Shown here piece after piece: positions 1 through 7,690 of a DNA stretch of 21,411 bases (position 1 is its first letter; the number at the start of each line of letters is the position of its first letter). Made by a program: the position numbers and the translations under genes. The DNA is from Dehalococcoidia bacterium SM23_28_2. GTDB taxonomy: Bacteria; Chloroflexota; Dehalococcoidia; SM23-28-2. The stretch lies in NCBI GenBank assembly GCA_001303545.1, contig LJUA01000010.1:1-21411 (forward strand). The letters run 5' to 3'. Below the pieces are notes generated by a model. That model ran no database searches, was not told the origin of the DNA, and saw nothing but the letters and a program-made list of their open reading frames with translations.

Positions 1-419
1 ACCGGCGCTGCCTCCTCCGCCTCCTCAACCGCCGCTACTTCCTCCGCTGGCGGTGCCTCTTCCTCGACCAGCGCTGCCTCAACAGCGATTGCCTCCTCCA
101 GCTCTCTCAGCTCCTCAGGCTCTTCTTCCTCGAAGACGGCCTTCTCCTCCTCGGGCAGGACAGCGGGGGTTACGACCTCGACCACCAGCCAGCGCTTGTC
201 CCGCGATAGTGGTCGCGTCTCCGCAATGACCACCTTGTCGCCCACCTGGCAGGCGTTCTCCTCATCATGGGCCTTGTAGCGCTTCACCCGCCGAAGGATC
301 TTCTTGTACAGACGGTGGCGCTTGAAGGCCTCCACGGCCACTACCACCGTCTTCGCCATCTTATCCTTGACTACCACCCCCACACGGGTCTTTCGGCGAC
401 CGTAGCGGACCTTTGCCAT
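1..419 (-). CDS. rpsQ: 30S ribosomal protein S17, with acidic C-terminal extension (partial, runs off left edge)
   Basis: S17 is a primary 16S rRNA-binding protein of the small subunit. The first ~83 residues match the family: MAKVRYGRRKTRVGVVVKDK, then KMAKTVVVAVE and a basic YKKILRRVKRYKAHDE segment, then GDKVVIAETRPLSRDKRW. The ATG at 419 follows the rpmC stop by one base and has a GAGAAGGAG ribosome binding site. S17 normally ends near residue 85-90. Here the frame stays open for more than 50 further residues of Glu/Ala/Pro-rich sequence (EEEAPPAEEVAAVEEAEEAA) up to the window edge, so the true end is not seen. The identity of the core is secure; the function of the tail is unknown. Confidence 0.95.
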   Translation of the reverse strand, partial: MAKVRYGRRKTRVGVVVKDKMAKTVVVAVEAFKRHRLYKKILRRVKRYKAHDEENACQVGDKVVIAETRPLSRDKRWLVVEVVTPAVLPEEEKAVFEEEEPEELRELEEAIAVEAALVEEEAPPAEEVAAVEEAEEAAP

Positions 420-420
420 C

Positions 421-651
421 CTACTCCTTCTCGGCAGCCGCCTCGGCGACCAACTGCCGCTCCCTCTGGATGGTCTTCAGCCGAGCAATCCGCCGTTTGG
501 TCTGAGTCATCAGCCGATAGTTAGACTCCTGGCGAGTCATCCAGCGCAGGCGTAGGGAGAAGAGCCGGCGATGGGCCTCCTCCAGCTCCTTAGCCACGTC
601 GCCATCGGAGAGGCGGCGAATATCGTCAGCCTTTCGATTGACCCTTGTCAC
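421..651 (-). CDS. rpmC: 50S ribosomal protein L29
   Basis: L29 is a small helical protein near the exit of the ribosomal peptide tunnel. The 76-residue product has the expected two-helix pattern: ADDIRRLSDGDVAKELEEAH, then LFSLRLRWMTRQESNYRLM and KRRIARLKTIQRER. The start is GTG at 651, preceded by an AGGGAG ribosome binding site in the 9-base gap after rplP. It ends with a short AEAAAEKE tail. The order rplP-rpmC-rpsQ is the standard S10/spc order. Confidence 0.96.
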   Translation of the reverse strand: MTRVNRKADDIRRLSDGDVAKELEEAHRRLFSLRLRWMTRQESNYRLMTQTKRRIARLKTIQRERQLVAEAAAEKE

Positions 652-660
652 TACTACTCC

Positions 661-1077
661 CTAGGCCACCGCATCCCGAGCCACCACCCGCGTGGGGATA
701 GGCAGCTTGTGGGAGGCACGACGCATGGCCTCCCGTGCCACATCCTCCCGCACGCCGGCGATCTCGAATAAAATCCTCCCCGGCCTGACCACCGCCACCC
801 AGTGCTCGGGAGCAGCCTTGCCGCTGCCCATGCGCGTCTCCGCTGGCTTCTTGCTGACCGGCTTATCGGGAAAGACGCAGATCCACACCTTGCCGCCACG
901 GCGGATGTGGTGAGTGATGGCACGACGGGCGGCCTCGATCTGGCGAGCGGTCATCCAGGTGCTTCCCAGGGCCTGAAGGCCAAACTCGCCGAAGGTTAGC
1001 TTGTTGCCGCCACTGGCTTTGCCCCGGCGACGGCCTCGCTGTGCTTTCCGATGCTTCACGCGCTTAGGCTGCAGCAT
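661..1077 (-). CDS. rplP: 50S ribosomal protein L16
   Basis: L16 binds 23S rRNA near the A site and helps position aminoacyl-tRNA. The 138-residue product has the family's N-terminal MLQPKRVKHRKAQRGRRRG, the central FGEFGLQALGSTWMTARQIEAARRAI and the GSGKAAPEHWVAVVRPGRILFEI segment. Length and motifs are normal. It starts 6 bases after the rpsC stop and ends 9 bases before rpmC, so it is clearly cotranscribed. Confidence 0.97.
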   Translation of the reverse strand: MLQPKRVKHRKAQRGRRRGKASGGNKLTFGEFGLQALGSTWMTARQIEAARRAITHHIRRGGKVWICVFPDKPVSKKPAETRMGSGKAAPEHWVAVVRPGRILFEIAGVREDVAREAMRRASHKLPIPTRVVARDAVA

Positions 1078-1083
1078 GATTGG

Positions 1084-1764
1084 TCACTCCCCCGGGCTAG
1101 GCGAGGGGGATTCCTCCTCTTCTACTCGTTCTACAGTCTCGCGCACAATATCGCCCTTATAAATCCAAACCTTGACGCCGATACGACCGAGGGTGGTGTG
1201 AGCCTCGGCGGTGCCGTAGTCGATGTCCGCTTTCAGGGTGTGCAGCGGCACCCGCCCTACCATCTCCGTATCATTGCGCGACATCTCCGCGCCGCCCAAG
1301 CGCCCTGAAACCCTGATCTTGATGCCCTCGACTCCTCGCTGCATAGATCTGGCCACCGCCTGCTTCATCGCCCGCCGATGGGAGACCCGCCGCTCCAGTT
1401 GGTCTGCCACCGCCCTGGCCACCAGGGCAGCTTCCATCTCCGGCATGCGGACCTCAACGATGTTCACCCGCATGCGTCGGCCGGTCAGGCTCTCCAGCTC
1501 CCTGCGCACCTCGTCCACCCGCTGGCCGCCGCGTCCGATGACTATGCCCGGCCGTGCCGTGTGAATGGTGACTGTGACCTGGTTGGCGTTGCGATCGATC
1601 TCCACACTGGAGACGCCGGCGTCGGCCAGCATCTTACTGAGGGTGCGCCGGATAGTCAGGTCCTCGTGCAGGAGGGCGGTATAGTTCTTCTCGTCGAACC
1701 ACCTGCTCTGCCAGCCGTAGATATAGCCGAGGCGAAAGCCGTGGGGATGAACTTTCTGACCCAT
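1084..1764 (-). CDS. rpsC: 30S ribosomal protein S3
   Basis: S3 lies at the mRNA entry channel of the small subunit. The protein begins MGQKVHPHGFRLGYIYGW, the near-invariant S3 N-terminus, so I use the ATG at 1764. An in-frame TTG at 1776 would add four residues and would overlap rplV. A KH domain is visible with its GxxG loop in GIVIGRGGQRVDEVRREL, and the C-terminal half has the family's VSGRLGGAEMSRNDTEMVGR and YGTAEAHTTLGRIGVKVWIY. The product is 226 aa. It ends with a short acidic and Ser/Pro-rich tail (EEEESPSPSPGE). The start lies one base past the rplV stop. Confidence 0.97.
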   Translation of the reverse strand: MGQKVHPHGFRLGYIYGWQSRWFDEKNYTALLHEDLTIRRTLSKMLADAGVSSVEIDRNANQVTVTIHTARPGIVIGRGGQRVDEVRRELESLTGRRMRVNIVEVRMPEMEAALVARAVADQLERRVSHRRAMKQAVARSMQRGVEGIKIRVSGRLGGAEMSRNDTEMVGRVPLHTLKADIDYGTAEAHTTLGRIGVKVWIYKGDIVRETVERVEEEESPSPSPGE

Positions 1765-1765
1765 G

Positions 1766-2104
1766 CTAGCCTTCAACCTCCTCTACTATTACCGTGACGT
1801 GGCTGCGTCGCTTCAGGATGGGAGAGGCACGACCACGGGAACGTGCCCGCCAACGCTTTAGCGTGGGGGCATCGCCGGCGTAAGCGGTGACCACACGCAG
1901 GTACCGAGGGTCTATCTGGTAGTTGTTCTCGGCGTTTGCTGCTGCCGACCGCACCAGCTTGGCCACCACCCTGGCATGAGGCGACGGCATGTGTCGCAGA
2001 CGGGCCAGGATCTCGTTCACGCCCCTGCCCGGCAACTGATTGAGCAGGAGCCTTATCTTCTTGGGCGACACCGCCACGTTCCTGGCCTGCGCTCTTACCT
2101 GCAT
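1766..2104 (-). CDS. rplV: 50S ribosomal protein L22
   Basis: L22 lines the peptide exit tunnel, and its beta-hairpin is a site where macrolide resistance changes occur in other bacteria. The 112-residue product has the typical N-terminus QARNVAVSPKKIRLLLNQLPG, the AAANAENNY segment and the hairpin region LKRWRARSRGRASPILKRRSHVTVIV. The start is ATG at 2104, 15 bases after the rpsS stop. Length and order are standard. Confidence 0.97.
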   Translation of the reverse strand: MQVRAQARNVAVSPKKIRLLLNQLPGRGVNEILARLRHMPSPHARVVAKLVRSAAANAENNYQIDPRYLRVVTAYAGDAPTLKRWRARSRGRASPILKRRSHVTVIVEEVEG

Positions 2105-2119
2105 GCTCCATCCCTGTTC

Positions 2120-2404
2120 CTAGCGCACCTTGGTGAACTTCTCCGACTTGCCAGCGTGGCCACGGAAAGTACGCGTCAGGGCGAACTCCCCCAGCCGATG
2201 GCCCACCATGTTCTCGGTGATGAAGATCGGCACATGGCGCCGCCCGTCGTGGACGGCGATGGTCAGGCCCACCATCTGGGGCATGATCGTCGACGCCCGC
2301 GACCAGGTGCGAATGACCGTTTTCTGACCCGATCGCTGCACTGCATCCACCTTCTTCATCAGCTTGGCGTCTACAAATGGGCCCTTCTTGGTCGACCTAG
2401 TCAA
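2120..2404 (-). CDS. rpsS: 30S ribosomal protein S19
   Basis: S19 binds the head of the 30S subunit together with S13. The 94-residue product shows STKKGPFVDAKLMKKV, TWSRASTIMPQMVGLTIAVHDG and ENMVGHRLGEFALTRTFRGH, all family hallmarks. The start appears to be TTG at 2404, with an AGGGGG ribosome binding site about 6 bases upstream. The next in-frame ATG (residue 16, inside the KLMKK segment) would delete the conserved KKGPF motif, which supports the TTG. It follows rplB by 10 bases. Confidence 0.95.
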   Translation of the reverse strand: MTRSTKKGPFVDAKLMKKVDAVQRSGQKTVIRTWSRASTIMPQMVGLTIAVHDGRRHVPIFITENMVGHRLGEFALTRTFRGHAGKSEKFTKVR

Positions 2405-2414
2405 CGTCTACCCC

Positions 2415-3245
2415 CTAGCTGCCACGGCGACGTCGCACGATATACTTGTCGCTTCCCCTGCGGCGGCGGGTGCGATAACCCAGGGCCGGCTTGCCCCAGG
2501 GCGTCTTGGGTCCTGGCAGCCCGATGGGCGCCTTGCCCTCGCCGCCACCGTGAGGGTGGTCGCGGGGGCTCATAGCCGAACCGCGCACCTTGGGCCGCCT
2601 CCCCATGAGGCGGGATCGCCCTGCCCGGCCGAGCTTGATCTGGCTGTGCTCAACGTTGCCCACCTGGCCAATAGTCGCCACGCAATCGGCCAGGATCTTG
2701 CGTATCTCGCCCGAGGGCAGGCGCACGAGCACGTATCGCTCCTCTTTGGCCATCACCTGGGCAGAGGAGCCAGCGCTGCGCACAAGCTGGCCGCCCCGGT
2801 TCAAGGAAAGCTCCACGTTGTGCACCGCTGTGCCCAGCGGTATCCTCCTCAGAGGTAGAGCATTGCCGGGCCGTATTTCCGCCTCAGGGCCGGCCATCAC
2901 CGTATCCCCCACCTTCAGGCCCACCGGCCAGAGGATGTATCGCTTGTCGCCGTCGGCATAGTGGATGAGGGCAATGCGCGCCGAGCGATTGGGGTCGTAC
3001 TCGATGGCCGCCACCTTCCCCGGCACGCCGAAGTTGTCTCGCTTGAAGTCGATGATGCGCAGCATCCGCTTGGCACCGCCGCCTCGGTGGCGCACGGTGA
3101 CCCGCCCCTGACGGTTGCGGCCGCCCGACTTCTTCAGGGGCACCGTCAGAGACTTCTCCGGCTTCCTCTTCGTTATCTCCTCGAAGGTGTAGCCGGTCGC
3201 TCCCCGTCGGCCGGGAGAGGTAGGCTTGTACTGCTTAATACCCAT
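2415..3245 (-). CDS. rplB: 50S ribosomal protein L2
   Basis: L2 is a core 23S rRNA-binding protein needed for subunit association and for peptidyl-transferase centre assembly. The 276-residue product has the N-terminal MGIKQYKPTSPGRR, the OB-like region with RVTVRHRGGGAKR and YDPNRSARIALIHYADGDKR, and the C-terminal MSPRDHPHGGGEGK motif carrying the conserved histidine. It ends in a basic tail. The length matches the family. It is the fourth gene of the S10 block (rpsJ-rplC-rplD-rplW-rplB) and starts 2 bases after rplW. Confidence 0.98.
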   Translation of the reverse strand: MGIKQYKPTSPGRRGATGYTFEEITKRKPEKSLTVPLKKSGGRNRQGRVTVRHRGGGAKRMLRIIDFKRDNFGVPGKVAAIEYDPNRSARIALIHYADGDKRYILWPVGLKVGDTVMAGPEAEIRPGNALPLRRIPLGTAVHNVELSLNRGGQLVRSAGSSAQVMAKEERYVLVRLPSGEIRKILADCVATIGQVGNVEHSQIKLGRAGRSRLMGRRPKVRGSAMSPRDHPHGGGEGKAPIGLPGPKTPWGKPALGYRTRRRRGSDKYIVRRRRGS

Positions 3246-3247
3246 CT

Positions 3248-3544
3248 CTACACACCCTCGAACAGTTCGATCTTGTCCCCTGGCGCCAGAGTGACGATAG
3301 CCTTCTTCCAGTCAGAGCTCAGGACTTGCCTTCTGCCCCAGCGGCGCTGCTTGCCCCGCACGTTCATCACATTGACCGCCAAAACCCGCACGTTGAAGGC
3401 CTTCTCCACCGCCTGCTTGATCTGCGTCTTGTTGGCCCCTCTGGCCACCCGAAAGGCATACTTGTCCTCGGCCAGCAAGTAGGAGCCCTTCTCAGTCACC
3501 AGGGGATGCTCAATCACGTCATAAGGATGAATCGCCTTGGGCAT
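3248..3544 (-). CDS. rplW: 50S ribosomal protein L23
   Basis: L23 sits beside the exit tunnel and is the docking site for trigger factor and SRP. The 98-residue product has the expected IEHPLVTEKGSYLLAEDKYAFRVA region, then KTQIKQAVEKAFNVRVLAVNVMNV, the basic KQRRWGRR loop and SDWKKAIVTLAPGDKIELFEGV. The ATG at 3544 lies one base after the rplD stop, so translation is probably coupled. Confidence 0.96.
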   Translation of the reverse strand: MPKAIHPYDVIEHPLVTEKGSYLLAEDKYAFRVARGANKTQIKQAVEKAFNVRVLAVNVMNVRGKQRRWGRRQVLSSDWKKAIVTLAPGDKIELFEGV

Positions 3545-3545
3545 C

Positions 3546-4229
3546 CTAGCTCGCCTCCTGCCCGCTGGCAGCCACGCCGACTTTTGGCCGGCGCTGGCCG
3601 ACGCGATCGCCGCCCCAAAGGGCCTCGCAGCGGCGCACCGCCGCCACCGTCATCACCAGATGGCGATGGGTGACCATGTCCACCACGTTCAAGTAATCGG
3701 CTGGTAGGACTTTCGTCTTCGGTATGTTGCGAGCGCTGACATACACGCTCCTGTCCGGCTCGCCGGTGACGACCAGCGCTGAGCGCTCGATGCCGAGGTT
3801 AGCCAGGGCATCCGCCATCTGCTTGGTGCTCGGCTTCTCCACGGCCAGCTCATTGACCACCACCACGCGGCCATCGGCCACCTTGCCCGATAGCACCGAG
3901 CGAATGGCCAGCCGCTTCATACGCTTAGGCAACGCCTGACGGTAGCTGCGAGGCTTGGGTCCGAAGGTGACGCCGCCGCCTCGGCGGTGGCCAGCACGAG
4001 CGGTGCCCTGGCGCGCCCGGCCAGTGCCCTTCTGAACACGAACCTTGGCAGAACTGCCCCGAACCTCGCCGCGGCTCTTGGTGCTGGCGCTGCCGGCCCG
4101 CTGATTGGCCCGCTGAGCCATGAAGGCCTGATGCACCACGGCCAGGTTAGGCTTGATGCCGAACACTGTATCGTCCACCGCGATGGCCTTCAGCTTGGCT
4201 CCCCCAGCGCTGCGTACGGGAATCTTCAC
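3546..4229 (-). CDS. rplD: 50S ribosomal protein L4
   Basis: L4 binds 23S rRNA and reaches the tunnel constriction; in E. coli it also regulates its own S10 operon. The 227-residue product shows KSRGEVRGSSAKVRVQKGTG, GRARQGTARAGHRRGGGVTFGPKPR and LPKRMKRLAIRSVLSGKV, typical of the L4 extended loop and globular domain. The start is GTG at 4229 and shares four bases (GTGA) with the rplC stop, so the two are translationally coupled. The C-terminus (WGGDRVGQRRPKVGVAASG) is slightly longer and more basic than the minimal family core. Confidence 0.96.
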   Translation of the reverse strand: MKIPVRSAGGAKLKAIAVDDTVFGIKPNLAVVHQAFMAQRANQRAGSASTKSRGEVRGSSAKVRVQKGTGRARQGTARAGHRRGGGVTFGPKPRSYRQALPKRMKRLAIRSVLSGKVADGRVVVVNELAVEKPSTKQMADALANLGIERSALVVTGEPDRSVYVSARNIPKTKVLPADYLNVVDMVTHRHLVMTVAAVRRCEALWGGDRVGQRRPKVGVAASGQEAS

Positions 4230-5122
4230 GACTTCTTGTCCTCTGTCTCCTCAGCCTGTGGCTCCTCGGCCGGTGCCTCTTCAGCCGGCGGCTCCTCAGC
4301 CTCAGCCTCCTCGGTAGGTGCCTCCTCAGTCGGCGGCTCTTCGGCCTTGGGTTCCTCAGCCTGTGGCTCCTCGGCAGGCGCCTCTTCGGCCTTCGCCTCC
4401 TCGGTAGGTGCCTCTTCGGCCTCCGCCTCCTCGGCAGGCGCCTCTTCAGCCTGCGGCTCTTCGGGCTCGTCAGCTTTCCTGGCAGCCACCCTCGGCTCCA
4501 CAGCCTGCTTGCGGGCCACCCGAATGCGCAAAAGGCCGTCCTTGGCCCCGGGTACGGAGCCCTTGACCATGATCACTCCTCGGGCCGGATCGGAGTCCAC
4601 CACCTCTAGGTTGCGTACGGTGACCTTCTCGGCGCCCATGTGGCCAGCCATCTTCAGACCCTTGAGCACCCGCCCAGGGTCAGCGCTCGCCCCGATGGAG
4701 CCAGGAGCGCGATGGCGATCCGACTGGCCGTGAGTCTTGGGGCCGCCGCGGAAGCCGTGACGTTTCACCACTCCAGCGAAGCCCCGGCCCTTGGAGATGC
4801 CGCTCACGTCCACCAGGTCGCCGGGCTCAAAGACCTCTGCGCCCACTCGCTGGCCCACCTGCCACTGGCCGATATCCTCCACCCGGAACTCCCTCAGGTG
4901 GCGAAAGGAGCCCAGGCCCTTGAAGTGCCCCTTCATCGGCTGGTTGACCCGCTTTCGCGAGCCGAAGCCCAACTGGACGGCCTCATAGCCATCGCGCTCC
5001 TTGGTCTTCACCTGAAGAACGGTGCAGGGACCGACCTCGATGACCGTCACCGGCACCACCGTGCCGTGCCGGTCGAAGATCTGCAGCGTGCCAAGCTTGC
5101 GGCCCAAGAGTCCTTCGATCAT
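4226..5122 (-). CDS. rplC: 50S ribosomal protein L3, with acidic pentapeptide-repeat tail
   Basis: L3 is an early assembly protein reaching the peptidyl-transferase centre. Residues 1-~210 are ordinary L3: MIEGLLGRKLGTLQIFD, FGSRKRVNQPMKGHFKG, DVSGISKGRGFAGVVKRHGF and RHRAPGSIGASADPGRVLKG. Bacterial L3 normally ends near residue 205-215. Here about 80 further residues follow (from ~218), mostly AEEAP-like pentapeptides, ending in EDKKS. The tail uses the same codon style as the core and stays in frame down to the rplD start. The start is ATG at 5122, 2 bases after rpsJ. Core identity is certain; the role of the tail is unknown. Confidence 0.97.
   Translation of the reverse strand: MIEGLLGRKLGTLQIFDRHGTVVPVTVIEVGPCTVLQVKTKERDGYEAVQLGFGSRKRVNQPMKGHFKGLGSFRHLREFRVEDIGQWQVGQRVGAEVFEPGDLVDVSGISKGRGFAGVVKRHGFRGGPKTHGQSDRHRAPGSIGASADPGRVLKGLKMAGHMGAEKVTVRNLEVVDSDPARGVIMVKGSVPGAKDGLLRIRVARKQAVEPRVAARKADEPEEPQAEEAPAEEAEAEEAPTEEAKAEEAPAEEPQAEEPKAEEPPTEEAPTEEAEAEEPPAEEAPAEEPQAEETEDKKS
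4241..4450 (-). repeat. 15-bp-period coding repeat in the rplC tail (about 14 pentapeptide units)
   Basis: On the minus strand, codons 225-294 of rplC read as consecutive five-residue units of the form (A/T)EE(A/P)x: AEEAP, AEEAE, AEEAP, TEEAK, AEEAP, AEEPQ, AEEPK, AEEPP, TEEAP, TEEAE, AEEPP, AEEAP, AEEPQ, then AEETE. The units differ at several third positions, so the array is diverged at DNA level and is not a fresh tandem duplication. Such arrays can change in copy number by slippage; whether this one varies between strains cannot be told from one sequence. Confidence 0.9.
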
Positions 5123-5124
5123 GA

Positions 5125-5433
5125 CTACAGCTTGATCTCGATGTCCACGCCCGCAGGTACCTGCAGGCGCATCAGGGCATCCACCGTCTTGGACGTTGGA
5201 TCCACAATGTCGATAAGACGCTTATGAGTGCGAATCTCGAACTGCTCCCGCGAATCCTTGTCGACGTGAGGCGAGCGGATAACGCAGAACTTCTTGATCT
5301 CGGTGGGCAGAGGCACAGGACCAGCCACCACCGCCCCTGTCCTCTCCGCCGCCTCACAGATGAGAGCGGCAGACTGGTCGAGGATGCGATGATCGTAGGC
5401 CTTTAGGCGAATCCTTATCTTCTGTCTGGGCAT
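5125..5433 (-). CDS. rpsJ: 30S ribosomal protein S10
   Basis: S10 is a head protein of the 30S subunit and, with NusB, a transcription antitermination factor. The 102-residue product shows QKIRIRLKAYDHRILDQSA, VAGPVPLPTEIKKFCVIRSP, DSREQFEIRTHKRLIDIVDP and VDALMRLQVPAGVDIEIKL, all diagnostic. The ATG at 5433 comes only 3 bases after the fusA stop. In many bacteria tuf stands between fusA and rpsJ; it is absent here, so the str and S10 operons are directly joined. Confidence 0.98.
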   Translation of the reverse strand: MPRQKIRIRLKAYDHRILDQSAALICEAAERTGAVVAGPVPLPTEIKKFCVIRSPHVDKDSREQFEIRTHKRLIDIVDPTSKTVDALMRLQVPAGVDIEIKL

Positions 5434-5436
5434 AGC

Positions 5437-7620
5437 CTACCTTCTCACGTATCCTCTCACTCGCCCCAGCAGCGCCTCGGCCACGGAGGGCGGTACTTCC
5501 TGATAATGGTCGAACTCCATAGTGTAGGTAGCGCGCCCTTGCGTCAAGGAGCGCAGCTCGGTGGCATAGCCAAAAGTCTCGGCCAGCGGCACCAGAGCGC
5601 GAATCAGGCGCATATGGCCCCGCTGGTCAACCATGGTCACGTGGCCACGGCGAGCGTTGATGTCGCCGAGCACGTCGCCGAAGAACTGCTCCGGCGTGGT
5701 TACCTCTGTCTCCATGATCGGCTCCAGCAAAATGGGCTTGGCATGGGACAGGGCCTGGCGCACAGCCATCGAACCGGCCATGCGGAAGGCCGGCTCGGAG
5801 GAATCCACCGGATGATAGCCGCCGTCCACCAGGGTCACTTCCACATCGATCACCGGGTAGTTGGCCACAACGCCCGTCTCCAGGGCTTCCCTCACCCCCC
5901 GCTCCACCGCCGGGATGAACTCGCGCGGGATGTCCCCGCCGATGATCTTGTCCACGAACTGGAAGCCTGTCCCCCTCTCACGGGGAGCCACTTCCAGCTC
6001 CACTACTCCGTACTGGCCATGGCCACCCGTCTGGCGAATGAAGCGCCCCTCGGCCTTGGCCGGACAGGTAATCGTCTCCTTGTAGGCCACCTCCGGCTTG
6101 CCCACCTTGGCTTGTACCTGGTACTCCCTCATCATGCGGTCGACGACGATCTCCAGGTGGAGCTCGCCCATGCCGGAGATAATGGTCTGGCCGGTCTCAG
6201 GGTCATAGCGAGTACGGAAGGTGGGGTCCTCCTCCGATAGGCGGCCCAGCGTTTCACTCATGCGGTCCTGGTCTTCTTTCGTTCTGGGCTCAAGGGCTAC
6301 GGAGATGACCGGCTCGGGGAACTTGATGGCTTCCAGGAGAATGGGATGGCTCTTGTCGCAAAGGGTGTCGCCGGTGAATGTGTTCTTGAGGCCGACGGCC
6401 GCTACGATGGCTCCCGCATACGTCTCCTGAATGTCCTCCCGACGCTGGGCGTGCATGCGCAGCAGCCGGCCGACACGCTCCCGCTGACCGCGGTTGCTGT
6501 TGTAGACCGCCATGCCCTGACCAACCTTGCCGGAATAGACCCGGAAATAGGCCAGCCGCCCCACATAGGGGTCGGCCACGATCTTGAAGGCCAAAGCGGC
6601 GAAGGGCTCATCGTCGGCAGCATGGCGCTGGATGGTCTCTCCCGTCTTGGGATGCACACCCTCGATAGGTGGCACGTCCACCGGCGCCGGCAGGTAGTCG
6701 ATCACCGCGTCCAGCAGGGGCCGGATGCCCCTGTTGCGCAGGGCGCTGCCGCAGAGAACGGGGGTGACCACATTGGCCAGCGTTGCCCGCCGGATGGCCT
6801 TGTCCATCTCGGTTGCTGGTATGTGCCGCCCTTCCAGGTAACTGATCAGGAGCTGGTCGTCCAGCTCAGCCACCGCCTCCACCAGCTCCTCCCGACGCGT
6901 CTTCGCTTCTTCCAGGGAGCCGATGATCATCTCGCTTGCCCCGGCAGCCAGCGCATCCGCCTCCACCAGAGCAGTCAAGAACTCCTCAGGCCAGCCGTTG
7001 CGACCCTCGCCGTACCTCTCCGGCAGGGGAACCTTCACGGGCTTCTCATCTTTGTCCACGGGGAAAACCCAGACCACCTCTTTCACCAGATCGATGACCC
7101 CCAGGTACTTCTCCTCTACGCCCAGGGGAATCTGGAGGGGCAGCGGCCGCGCTACCAGCCGGTCGCGGATCATTTTCACCGTCCGCCAGAAGTCTGCTCC
7201 CACCCGATCCATCTTGTTGACGAAGGATATGCGAGGGACGTGATAGCGATCGGCCTGGTGCCATACCGTCTCCGACTGGGGCTGAACTCCGGCCACCGCG
7301 TCGAGGACGACGATGCCGCCGTCCAGGACCCGCAGGCTGCGCTCCACCTCCACCGTGAAGTCCACGTGGCCGGGCGTATCCACGATGTTGACCATGTACC
7401 CCAACCACTCGCAGGTAGTAGCGGCGGCGGTGATAGTGATCCCCCGCTCCCGCTCCTGGGCCATCCAGTCCATCACGGCCGTCCCTTCATCCACCTCGCC
7501 GATCTTGTAGGTGCGGCCGCTGTAGAACAGGATGCGCTCGGTAACGGTCGTCTTACCCGCATCAATGTGGGCAATGATCCCTATGTTACGAACCTTTTCG
7601 ATGGGCACAGGTCTAGCCAT
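5437..7620 (-). CDS. fusA: Elongation factor G
   Basis: EF-G is the GTPase that drives translocation and, with RRF, ribosome recycling. GTP-binding motifs are visible: AHIDAGKT (residues 17-24), the switch-I ERGITITAAATT, DTPGH (81-85) and NKMD (135-138). The C-terminal domains include GMGELHLEIVVDR and FRQTGGHGQYG-like segments (here FIRQTGGHGQYG). The protein is 727 aa, some 25-35 residues longer than the usual ~690-705. The extra sequence appears to lie around residues 200-245, within the G' subdomain (YGEGRNGWPEEF, then ALAAGASEMIIGSLEEA). The ATG at 7620 is preceded by GAGAGAG. A 70-base gap separates it from rpsG. Confidence 0.98.
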   Translation of the reverse strand: MARPVPIEKVRNIGIIAHIDAGKTTVTERILFYSGRTYKIGEVDEGTAVMDWMAQERERGITITAAATTCEWLGYMVNIVDTPGHVDFTVEVERSLRVLDGGIVVLDAVAGVQPQSETVWHQADRYHVPRISFVNKMDRVGADFWRTVKMIRDRLVARPLPLQIPLGVEEKYLGVIDLVKEVVWVFPVDKDEKPVKVPLPERYGEGRNGWPEEFLTALVEADALAAGASEMIIGSLEEAKTRREELVEAVAELDDQLLISYLEGRHIPATEMDKAIRRATLANVVTPVLCGSALRNRGIRPLLDAVIDYLPAPVDVPPIEGVHPKTGETIQRHAADDEPFAALAFKIVADPYVGRLAYFRVYSGKVGQGMAVYNSNRGQRERVGRLLRMHAQRREDIQETYAGAIVAAVGLKNTFTGDTLCDKSHPILLEAIKFPEPVISVALEPRTKEDQDRMSETLGRLSEEDPTFRTRYDPETGQTIISGMGELHLEIVVDRMMREYQVQAKVGKPEVAYKETITCPAKAEGRFIRQTGGHGQYGVVELEVAPRERGTGFQFVDKIIGGDIPREFIPAVERGVREALETGVVANYPVIDVEVTLVDGGYHPVDSSEPAFRMAGSMAVRQALSHAKPILLEPIMETEVTTPEQFFGDVLGDINARRGHVTMVDQRGHMRLIRALVPLAETFGYATELRSLTQGRATYTMEFDHYQEVPPSVAEALLGRVRGYVRR

Positions 7621-7690
7621 GGCTCTCTCTCAAAATCATTAGGAATGGGAAACGAATTAAGCGTTCATAGGTGCGGTCGCTACTCAGAGG

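Noticed and set aside
1773..2111. 112-codon minus-strand frame overlapping rplV
   Set aside because: Out-of-frame shadow of the certain rplV gene with no family resemblance.
4241..4450. Periodic short repeats that could suggest a CRISPR or non-coding tandem array
   Set aside because: The 15-bp period is in frame with rplC, the units vary at wobble positions, and there are no unique spacers of constant length.
3987..4733. 248-codon Ser/Ala-rich open frame on the plus strand
   Set aside because: The SSAGASSA-like repeats are just the antisense reading of the AEEAP codons in the rplC tail.
7621..7690. Possible promoter or gene in the 70-base rpsG-fusA gap
   Set aside because: The gap is less GC-rich but I see no convincing -35/-10 pair or hairpin; it holds only the fusA ribosome binding site.
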